DNA of 64,000 nt, from positions 408,785 to 472,784 of the forward strand of contig JAQULM010000001.1 in assembly GCA_028718605.1 (NCBI GenBank). The letters are read 5' to 3'. This document shows, one piece after another, positions 44,101-53,400 of this stretch. The stretch is from Patescibacteria group bacterium (GTDB taxonomy: Bacteria; Patescibacteria; ABY1; UBA10025; JAHIVO01). The notes beneath the pieces were generated by a model. It was not told where the DNA came from and made no database searches. It worked only from the letters and a program-made list of their open reading frames with translations. How positions within the stretch are numbered: position 1 is the first letter of the stretch; each line of letters starts with the position of its first letter. The position numbers and the translations under genes are program-made.

Positions 44101-44359
44101 ACTGAATAATGCTGATCAGGATGTCGATAAGAACAATAAGTATCTTGCCGAGGAGGGACGCAACCCAGAATAAAATCCAGCCGACTGTTTCAGCGATTAA
44201 TTCAGTGGCCCATGAAATTGCTTCTGCATGCACAGGCCGCGCAATAACAAAACAACCGCCGATTAAAACAGTTAGCAGGACTGTACCGAGTAGCACCGTC
44301 CTTGCTCGCGGCCGGTACTTCCAGAGTTCGCGTATGTATTGTGTGATATGTATCAGCAT
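38189..44359 (-). CDS. VirB6/TrbL-like channel protein with a giant cytoplasmic tail
   Basis: I take the ATG at 44359 (2056 residues); an ATG at 44437 adds 26 residues that look non-coding. After a signal-like helix (about 20-45) there are five to six further membrane helices up to about residue 370, arranged as in VirB6/TrbL proteins, which form the inner-membrane channel of type IV secretion (for example YLLATLPIGARYS and a Gly/Ala-rich last helix). The remaining 1650 residues are soluble, charged and helical, with a long coiled coil at about 1450-1650 and a Pro-rich segment near 1750. Residues about 400-800 are paralogous to the protein at 34781. VirB6 proteins are normally 300-400 residues, with extended forms known in Rickettsiales. 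Confidence 0.8.
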   Translation of the reverse strand: MLIHITQYIRELWKYRPRARTVLLGTVLLTVLIGGCFVIARPVHAEAISWATELIAETVGWILFWVASLLGKILIVLIDILISIIQYNNFTSSPVIDKGWSVVRDACNMFFVLVLLVIAFGTVLRLENYKFNRLLAKLVIMAILVNFSKMIAGFFIDISQVVMLTFVNAFADTSYKDFTTVLKLDNLLSVTSDAKQTTALGFAEMVAVPLFANIVIIAGIMTMVALIVVVLMRIIMLWILVVLSPLAYLLATLPIGARYSSQWWSTFGKWATTGPVLAFFIWLALAVLPNSGDSSALGVTTDATGQVLASGQLTAVQAAIAPVSRSDQLLGFMLAIAMFLMALSTAGALGGMAGQLAGNFANKIKGWGSIPLKAAGAPLLGLRKAAGYGVGRVTGYVGRKVRESDKTWLNMATPEFWKGFAQRGKRLEERAKQRALGKGEYFGEVLFKGKKGALNRKELAERAIIEKLKSEFKQEMGSAGESRQAMMDLAFKTFNMGGFEGDEARQAFLELATSKGNDDDVFFGFGELYRKDEGVRAQLNDHYGKLGWKPEEVEGMFKEYNADSIKNFNAGFVGLNKKFVKGERDEETGEVIRSSREVGKAANDADQRRLRAMAGIAESAKNVGHWEQYSATKDMATGQYYMMDDEEQRGEIIGEAKKMGLRDFLRTLSPHVLRQRVWSADRDEEGNFIEDAENGEQIKGLMMKDADGKEVEDTRLYRHSYKADVYAPKEGSFEHEMYTKLMSGQHKPEMRQMQSRHADQHVGQFFDTPGNLVTDEEEAFARGFRPYTNNKGEQKTAAQALQEEWMKMQDYNQPISRAFYNIKYNGRVDAPPKGDKYPGDPGFIRKARAEADDYLQGELLDRVNYDDVTAAAELNGADITKPRNQKAMLGVLEDLHEAQYAARMHIPGDAMIPHEMVQELADKTGKKVDWDPKEWKDGVSDDEKQELTSNMGRVDEALRSTRLSNEQRAKLEQYRRSLTGQMNERKGEWTGKNGASKDDAHQLESQLMGFSEDELKGSLKKKMEGGLVAADGTKLPPEKLEAIVDDLVVKGRRDTVTRSRIVPFDDFVRDENVGPLPRMREEVSAETLSRSHAEYNKYKESGLSAADYDTMYEDEITAGEMVDSDELERRAEAGAQADVKKMRGLKSAVASGKSAKRQGKNASNATMLGLDFSDPAVREQFGIVEGQIAARFDSDTEAHKEEKGQMAEKLATALEQQLRSEGVGDDEIADQVGNLKKTLGANDKIVLADNNAWESRIQSIRGHELRGHDLAKNFVNLETGTMNEVGEEFYKTLSEEQQQLVDRIGMMEFAAESLGVGEGKYQLGSDSKQFLQDKKLDFFEKGVKGAAPEPESADEFIDKDFADEAVSDRELAMVGMVARGKYVAGRGVEVAGDAARKVKSTAVNVKNKVKQKVPELWEASHLDDVVEYGIVRPAKLVGRAPKAVAQGVSSAVHGTREWWQKRKYGKRVKKVNDLIDNYSEQFAENDVAGKRDQKHAAKAHYEEEVRKRDGMRHQEKQAKVQIAENNEKARDATRRAGGLTGAARQQALDEASKHQLDAFKGQQGLKRLQGDIDRQNAEVEKAQQARSQADLAYAAAVEDDIATMGQLRQTFEKIAGKLSPDELEEFKTMATEGLEASNLGAITSATFAGGIQQHNEPAIAPHEQKLAGQQAELATLQEQRIPLQHAVDDIPPTQANSLRAAKLQGALEEHDEKIEAKEAEIIETQQTIGEIQSTGDAFGSDAKRYQAEARAQAELKNAVNKRAGAKPAPAAPTPTPTPAPTTPRPQAGKAKDETLETAAPRTKPPTAEEIIGAQQQVIAAAESQLAEAVANLKEKAGLSGDVDADGILKNATVRATLEQGGHSDSVKGIEALAQSIADERTVLEDLKSGTPVAGPVLGSEQVQQNVESLGAIGDELRVAIEQTAGAAKDLPAVMEAIQKGLGDLVTTMQERMKALGESMNPDQKKASEDLTKIVESMRQGMLPGGPQGGVLGTYDPRLMLYRLEELTRAMRDAKTRRASEVVDDARRASTAQKTQPTPRKASAESEESSGEQPAAE

Positions 44360-44462
44360 TGAAATGTTTGTATCAAAGTGAAGCGGCAGCGCCGTATTCC
44401 CGAGTACTGCCGTCCGGGGGAAGCACCCCTCCTGCACTTACTACCCTCGCCGACAGCAGCGC

Positions 44463-47400
44463 CTACTGCGTCACGGTAATCGTAACACCGGTGCTCGTTA
44501 ATCCATCACGGCCACCCTCGAAATCGCAATCATCAAGGTCTACATTGAACCGGCAATCGCCGAATCCCGGGCAACTCTCGCCCGAATCTTTAAGCACGCC
44601 GCACCAGTCCCAATTGTCCACGACCTTGATTTTCGGAATATGCGGTCCGGGGATGCGGTACTGGTGAGACAGCGAGATCGTCCCGGATTCGTACCGGCCG
44701 GTCGTCACGTAGTGCGGTGTTCCGTCGTCCCAGTCAACTTCGACGAACGTGATCGGCGACTGCTCCGGATCAGCACTGATGGAGAACGTGAACTGGACAA
44801 CGCCGCCGCCGGGTATCGTAATGCTGTCAGTCTCCTCGAGCGAACCGCCGGCACCGACGAGGATGGTATGGATAATCGGCGGCACGCCGCAGTAGTCAAC
44901 GTCCAATCCCTGCACGTACTCTGGCCGTACCGCCTTGCCCTGCGCAGTGCTGTATGGGCACACTGCCATGGTGTTGTACGCGGTGTTCCACGTGTTAATA
45001 AATCCGCTATTTTCTGCGTACGACATACTGCCCGCAGGCGCAGTGCACGCCCCATAATCATCAGTACGGCACGACCCAAATGTTGTTGACTGGCACGTAC
45101 CGTAGGTATCCACGACAGCGCATGAGCCCCAGTTGCGCTCATTTTCGCACGTCGCGGTGGCACCAGCGCACGTCTCGCCTCCTGGACAGTCAGTGTCGAC
45201 ATGGCATTCAACTGATGTCGTAACGCTGCAGCTGCCGTTCTTGCAGTCCGTATCCGCCTGGCACAGCACTGTGCTGTCATGGCTGCATACACCGACACCC
45301 GTACATTCCACATTATCGGAACAGCCAATCCGTGTCGCTTCGCACGTCCCTCCGGGGCAATCCGCAGCAATACGGCACCGAGCGCCATCATTCGCGCCGG
45401 CGCGGCACAAACCGGTATTGCACACTGCCGGGGCACCGCCGCAATCAGCGGTAACCTGGCAATACGCGCTGCTGTTTGAACACACACCGAGCGCTGTTGA
45501 GCATCCGTACACGCGGCAATCAAAGTCTGATGTCACGCAATTCCCCGCGGGCCAAATAAAGCTCCGGCAATCCGCGTTCACCGTACATACGTGTCCAGTC
45601 CGAGGGCCTGAATTGTTATCACAACGGTTAAAGCACTCCTGCAGGGCGTTGTCAGCGCACGCGAGGTGCTGGCAGTCAGCTGCGCCAGCGCACGCCATCG
45701 TATGGTTGGTCTGGCACGTGCCGCCGGTACAGGTATATCCGCCGGGAATGGGTGTGCAAGTGCTGTCAGGACAATCAGCGTTGGTCGCGCATGACAGGCT
45801 CGCATTATCTCCCGCAGCGCACGTACCACCGCACGGCTCGCCGTCTTCTGCACCACCATAACAGGTACCGATCGCACCGCACCGGCGGAATTCGCACGTC
45901 GAGTCATCGCCCGCCGTGCACCGGATCAGGTCAGTGAAATTGGACCGGTCGCATGTTGCAATATCCCACGTCCAGGCATTAAACGCGTTCGCGAACAGGC
46001 GCTTCGAATACCGTATCGCTTCCGCATAATTCGTATCGGGTGTGGGCGTCGCTGTTTTCATACCATACGTACCGCCGTCCATGATGCATGGGCCGTAGTT
46101 CCTCCCGCCGTACGAGCAATCGGCATCGATCGCACAGTACGCCTCGGCGTTCCCCGAGCAGAACCCGACACCAATGCCGACGCAGTACCCGTCATCGTCC
46201 GTGCCAACCGTGCCGTCGTCACCCTCATGGCAATTCACCTCGTCAAGCCGGGTCGCGCAGTCGTTGGCCCATCTCCATGAGCACTGCCTGCCGCCGACGC
46301 ACTTGCCGCCGCCAGTGGTGCACGCAGTAACCGCTGCAGCTGAATCACACCAGTTGCCCGTGTTATTCGTACAGTATTTAATATGCTGCCCCAATAGCCC
46401 ATTAGCCACCGTATTATACGGGGAACTGTACGGCGTGCCAGCATGCGCGAAACTCGCGTCGCTCCGGGATTCAACGTACAGGGGGCCCGTGTGGGTGGCG
46501 TAATCCCATGCCGTCGGATCGCCTGCCGGCGCGACAACCGTGCCAAACGGCGCGAACTGCTGGGTGTACTTGTACAGCAGCGCCGGCACCTGGAACGCGG
46601 ATCCTTCACTGACGCGAGCAGTCCATGCGCGGTCATTGTCATCATCGGCGACCTGGGCAAGGACCGAGCATGACTCGCGCAGCTGGAAGATTGGCAAATA
46701 GTGCGCACCGCCGCCATTGTTGCCGTCGTGCATGCTCGTCCTGAAATGGGTAATCTGCCCGGCATCATTGAATATGACTGCGAAATCAATATAATTGCCA
46801 CTGCACGTCCACCGTTCGCCCCAGCAATTCGTTGCCCCGCCACAGGGGCCGCCGCCCGCGTCTTCTTCATTGAGCGTCATGAAATAATGGTTGTCGCCGT
46901 CACCGACACCGTAGTGGCCGCATTCCCAGTCGCCGTGCGACCAGTGCACCATGAGCACGTCGATGCGCTCGATTTCATATTTATAATACCGGTCTTCGGG
47001 ATGGGCTGTAATCAAGTTATTGTATCCTCGCGTGCACTGCTCATCGTCGTCGCAGTCGCAGGACATGCAGAAGCCGTTGCGCCACCCACCATCCCACGCG
47101 CACGAGTACGCGGCGCCGCCCATATTGCCCGCTTCGTCGCACTCGCTCGTGCCGTCTTGGTCAATAAAGTTTGTCGTCATCGGCGCGCGGTATTTGAACG
47201 GCTTGCCGATCAGCGGAGACTCCTCAAATGTAATCCGGCACCCGCCGCCATGGCCGGTCGAGCCCTTACCGTTACTTACCTGCCGTGTCGCCTGGAACGT
47301 GTCGACCAGGCCAAAACTCACCGACTTCGGCTTATTATAGTTGCCCTCCTGCTCCAGGCACATGTACAGCGGCCGGCGGCCGTCATACCCGGCAGTACGG

Positions 47401-50400
47401 AGGTTAGAAAATATATTCGTATCGCCCATAAGGAGGTCGGCAGGCCACCAGTTCAGGCAGTACGCCGGATTCAGCGGATCGCGCTCCAGGCAGTACCCTT
47501 CCCATCCGCGGTACTCGATGCCGTTCTCGTCCGTGTACGCGCAGTACGGCGCTGACGCATTCGGGTACAGCCGGCACGACCGCGGTATGAGCGACCCGTC
47601 CTCCTTGTACTTGAGGGCTGGCTCGATTGAGATATCGTCGACAAAGAATTCCACGCCCGGTACGGTCACGATATTGCACGTGTCGCCGACGGGGCAGTCC
47701 GCGTCAACGTTGCAGGGGACGTTCGGATTCGCATTGCACATCTGCGGCTCGTCGTGGAAATGGATGATATTGAGCAGTGCGTCGTTCCAGCCGGTTACCT
47801 CGGCGCCGCCGATGGGATCCCACCCTGCCTCGATAGGCCCGAGCGTGAACTGCTGCCAGTCCTGCGTAAGCTCCACGTCCTCGATCGCGCTCCAGCCGAT
47901 CTCGTTCCCGCGCGCATCGAGATACCCGAATTCAACACGAATTTTGTCATACACCGTCGGTAGTGTTGCCCACCGCAGTTTCAGCGAAACCACGTACTGG
48001 TCGCCGTCGATAAGGTTGCCAGTGCCGATATCGTAGGACAAGCCATTCCACTGCGCGGTGCCGATTGTGCCGTCGTTATTCGTATCGTTGCCGGTATACC
48101 CGCTCGTTTTAACGCGCGCGACATTATTCTCATCGAGATTGCTGTTCTGCGACGGAACGCCCCCGTTATTCACGTCTTCTTCGGTCCACTTGACCGTCGC
48201 GACGCCATCAAACCAGTTCCGTGGCTGCCACGCCGAATCAAGCTCGCTGAGATCAATCTCGTCAACGGTTGGCCCTGCATCAGGGCTGCCGCCATAATCA
48301 CTCGATGTAGTACAGCTCGCGGTGGCGCCGCCAGTCAGTTCACATGAGAGCTTCTGATTTGCTTCGTAATCTCCGTCGCCAAAATCGCCATTTTTTGCCA
48401 GATCCGTTCCGCTCGTCACGGATCCGGCTTCTTCCATCGCCGGATACAGGAGCGCACCCTCGACAATCTGCGGATCAGAGCATGTGCCTCCGGCACCGCA
48501 TTGCGCGTCGCTCGTGCAGATAATATCTTTATTGTTCTTGCATCGGCGTTGCCAGTCGAGTCCCGCCATGACCATGCCAGAATAATTATGCACTTTCTCG
48601 GCGAACGCAGGGGACGTAAACGTTTGATCAACTTCCTCGTAATCAACAACGCCTGTGCAGACGCCTGTCGCCTCATCCATCTTGTCACAAATAAACCGGG
48701 ACGTGCATAGTTCCTGGACATTGCCGTTTTTATCTTCTTCGCGTACCGTTGTTTCGCACGCAAGCCATTTTCCGCACTCGCGGTCTGGCCGCACCTTCAC
48801 GACTGAATTAGAATCGCATGTCGTCGGATCATCAACACACGTTGCGGGCTCCTCGCCGTCGACTGAAGCAGATGAGCTGTACGGCAAATCGCTACGCGAC
48901 ATGTCCTCAAACAAGCGGCATCCCGCATCGCGGCTGACAAGGCCATTGCATGACGATGAATCAATCGTATCGCTTAAATAATAGTACGATGCATAGTCTG
49001 CTTCTGCGCTGACCTGCTCTACCTGCACCTGATCAAGAATAACATCGCACACGGGGGTTGAAGCGGCAACTCCTGGCCTGCGGAATACGACCGAGAACCT
49101 GTTCTGGAGCTCCTCGAGAGTTGTGCCCCCGGACGGATTCCACTCATGTTCCACGCCGTCGCCATCAATGAATGGGGTCGATGGTATTGATATAACATAT
49201 TCATACTTTTGCCAACTGTCGGTGGTATGGAAAAATGCGCCTGGCAGGTACTGCACGCCGTTTGGCAGCACCTGGTCAACCGTCCGGACAGCACCAACGC
49301 TGACCCCGTCATACGTCGGATCTGCCAGCACTGTACAGCGTGGGTCATTAGGATTGCGTTTTGCCCAGAAAGAAATTCGGAACGTCTTATTATCCGTCAG
49401 GCTTCCCGTATCTATCCCGCGCCATTGGTAGTGGGCAGCATCATTCCATGGTGCGTTCGTGCAGTTCTGATACGACCTGAAGATCGCCGCTACCGCTCCG
49501 TCATGAGCATCGGACGTAGCGATCAAACGGTCACCGCATGGCTGCCGCGCTTCACCGGGTCCTGGCAAGTCGCACGTGGAAGCTGCTCTATTGCAGGTAG
49601 TGCCGCCCGCCTCGCACGTGCCTGGGCACGCAGCGCCTGCGCACGTAACGCAATCATTATTGTCATCACAGTACGTCGCGCCGCCGCCGCACCCGGATGT
49701 ATAATCAGTATCGCATCGTCCGCAGTCGATGTTGGAATTGCATGCATACCCCGCCTGCGGGCCGCCTGCCGTACACAATCCGAGTTTGGTAGACTGGTTC
49801 CCCCAGTCGAGGAATTCATCAGGTACGTAGCAATCGAGGTCAACGGCACATGGGTACCCGCTCTGCTGGCACCTTCCTGCGTTGCACGTGTCGTTGTCGA
49901 TGATCGCGTCAGTTACAATGCCCGCATCGGCGACACTATCAATGCTCTCAAAGCTGCCGTTTGTCAGAAAATTTTGGGACAACACTTCAGCATTGTCAGC
50001 TATGCCCTCTGGATCACGGTACTCCGTGCAGCCAGACACGGATTCTTCGCACGATCCCACCCAGCCATCAACGGGTTTTGGGGTGATGCGGTCATCTTTC
50101 AGGCAGTTGCCGCTGTCGCAGTCGTCCGAGGAATTGCACAGCGCACCTTCATTTGCTCCGCCGTTGTAGCACGTGCCGATCGACACCGGGCAATCCGGGG
50201 TAGCGCTTGCTGATCCGTTCTTGAACCATCCTCCTTTATCTTTTTGGTATGAGCATGTCTTTTTCCCGGGTTCCTTGAAATACATCTGGGAGCCGCTCCC
50301 CGTCGTGTACTCTTCGCATCCGTTCTCGTTGTACAGGCACATCTCGGTAGCGTATGCATCGGGATCATTTATCATATATGAATCGCCATACGCACTAACG

Positions 50401-53400
50401 CTGCCGTCCGCATTCGTCAGAGGAAGCCCCATGCGCTCGCAACCCTTACTGCCGGCACCGCACGCTTTATCTGAATCATAGACGTAGTACCCTACGGTAT
50501 CCTGGCTAATGCTGGGATTAATGTCATAGTGGAGCGATGACGGCTCGGGTCCGCCCCCAATGTAACTCTGGAAGTTATTTCTATCAGTGGCATCAACTGA
50601 TCCATTTTCATCGAAATCGCCGACCAAGAGAGGTACTGGCGCATAGCTCGTTCCGCTCGATAAATACCTATTCAGTATGTCAATATCATACCGGTTAATA
50701 CGGCCATCGTCATTCAGATCGCCGCGCAGGTAACGCGCGGTTGTATATGACATGCTCTCATACATTTCCGTGTTGTACGTATCGATGAATATATCACATC
50801 CAACTTTTGACTTATCGCACAAGCGACGGAATGATTTCAGGTAATGCACCGTACCGGCACTGTCAGAATAAGCATCGCATCCTTCCCATCCCGAACAGTC
50901 TTGGTACGAATCCTTGATAAGGTACACGCTGTCATATACCTCGGTAATTTCAATATTATCGACATAGAACGCACTGTCACCATATATCACGAGCTGGTTC
51001 GCGCTGATATCAGCGCTCTCCGGCAAGTAGAGCGGGCCTAGTACGAACTGGTTCCATTCGCCAGTTTTTGCTACGGCTTTGCCCGAAAATACCATCGCAG
51101 GCGTCGAATTAATGGCGACGGTCACCGGCACATCGGAGCCCGAGACGGCTGATTTTACCCAGAGTGAAACTGAATACTGCTGTCCGCCTGGGAGGGTAAT
51201 CTGCGAACCGACGTTACTGATCGCGGCGCTGTTCGTTACTGCCATCGAATGCCCGTTCAGGTTGAGAGACTCATTGCTGTAGCTCGCATCGCCGGACCAT
51301 AGGTCGATTGATCCGGACTCAAAATCTTCACGGTATACCTGGCGGGTATTGTCGCCCGCGTTGCCTTTATATGCGCGGCAGCCCGCATTCGATGCAGTGC
51401 ACTGCACGCCCTGGTTAGGGATAATATGGTAAATCGATCCGCGGCAATCTTCATCGTTGATGGCGCCGTCGCTATTCGCATCAACACACGCGAGCCCTGA
51501 ATTTGTGCAAATGCCGTCAGCGCACGATGCGGTGCTGTCAACGGAATTCTTATACGATTTACAATCGTCAGAGACATAGATCAGGCGCGTCCGCAAGCGG
51601 TAATATACATTGCCGAGCGAATCGAAGAATTCCGTGCAATCAGGATTATCTGCCATGTCCGCTGCCGTGCAGACCTGCTGGGGATAATCCGCCGTACCAT
51701 CCCCGTCGACATCAAGATTATCGATGCACGCTGGCCAGTCCTCGCCCAACGCTACGAGTGCGGGATCATTTTCTGCACCGACGTTCGTGCACGGACCATT
51801 GTCAAGATTGCTCTTCTTCAGATTGTACCGACGCAGCTGGTACCCAAATTCATCAGACCCCTCCCATGTGTAGTATGCGCCCGTATCCGGATCCGACGTC
51901 TCTACGCACACTTTTATCTTGCTGTAATACTCCTTCCCTTCGCCGCCCGCGGCGACATCTTCAAGATTCGTATATTCTTCGCATCCGACAGCAGATGCGG
52001 GGCACGACATGCCAGTAGTCGAAACGAACGAAACGGGATCGCGCACTGGCCGCAGCGGCATCCGATCAATCTCGAGCTCCCGGTATGCCTGGCAACCGAC
52101 GAATTCAGCAGAGCACTGATCGCAGGAAAACGGATCCGCAGCGTTGCACAGCCCCGGCGGGGAAATGATCCCGGTAATCTTCCTGCCGGTCGTCTTCGAT
52201 GTAAATTCCTCACATCCGACTTCTGTTTCCTGGCACTGTAGCGTATAACTCGCGCACAAAGGATCATCAGTCACGGCATTGCCCGTGCAATTCAGATACG
52301 ATGGAGGTTTCTTGAAATATGTCTTCGTCGATTCTTCGTACTCTTTGTATGGGGTAAGGGTATTCTCCTCCATCTGGAAATCATCAATGATGACGTCACA
52401 TTGATCGGTCAACGGCCGCACGATTGAAGCGAGAATAAGCGGTTCCCCTGCCGCTACCCGAAAAGTTATTTTCGGAAATGTAATCGTCCCCGTATACCGT
52501 GTCCACTGCCCAGAAGTGGCTACGTTCATGACATTGGTAAACATGCCACCCCCAATAACTGCATCCGGCTGGCGGTATGCCCATACGCTCAAGCTTCCAG
52601 TATCCGATGTGCAATCAGCATCATCAGCCGCCTGTTTCGCATAGAGCGAGAAAGTAAACGTACGCTCGTTTGTTGATGCGCCGACATCAGCAATTTGTGC
52701 GGTATATGTACCGTCCTCAAATGGGGTACCGGTCCAATCCGGATTACCCGGACAGGGTGGCAGCATACTCGTCCGCAATGCCGTTGAGCCGCTGTAGCTG
52801 TCCGACACGGCGGGCGACTGTAAACCACAGAATGAACTTAAAATTGGCCAGTATGTAAAAAGTTCAGAAGCCGCATCGTCCTTAACAGCCAGCGGATTCT
52901 GCTCATACGATTCAAAACTGCTGTTCAGGAGAAGGTTCGCTCCGTCTCCTTTTACGCGGATAAACTCACTGCACCCATCCGCTGATACATTACACGTCCT
53001 CGCATTCGCATTCAGGCTGATAACCGGATCGGTAGCGTCATTGGGCTTCAGGCCGTCGCATGCCCACGATTTTGCCGTCGAGTTATACTCACGGCAATAC
53101 CACTGGCACCCGACAGTATCGATCGAGCAACTATTGGTATTCACGGTGTCGGTAAGGTATGACACCATATCGCCGCTCCTGCGTGTCAGCAGCGTGCAGC
53201 TTGTTTCCCACGGTTTGCACTCCGTAGCGTCAAAGCGCCATACGGCTTTTTCTTCCATGCAGTACCCCCATACAGAGCACGATCCTTTCTCGTCTTCCTT
53301 GAGGCACTGTTTCTCATCCGCGCAGTAGTCTTCTTGGCGCTGGATGAGAGTCGAAGCGGCATCTGCCGTATCAACCTTTTCGTCGCGATTCGTATCCTCC

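Noticed and set aside
45130..45900. CRISPR-like or tandem DNA repeats in the giant gene
   Set aside because: The similarity is at the protein level (Cys-rich units of uneven length); no constant DNA repeat and spacer pattern is present and no cas genes are found.
46701..50213. Long plus-strand open frames of about 284-334 codons inside the giant gene
   Set aside because: They run opposite to an uninterrupted 3589-codon gene with signal peptide and clear domain repeats; no ribosome sites or motifs support them.
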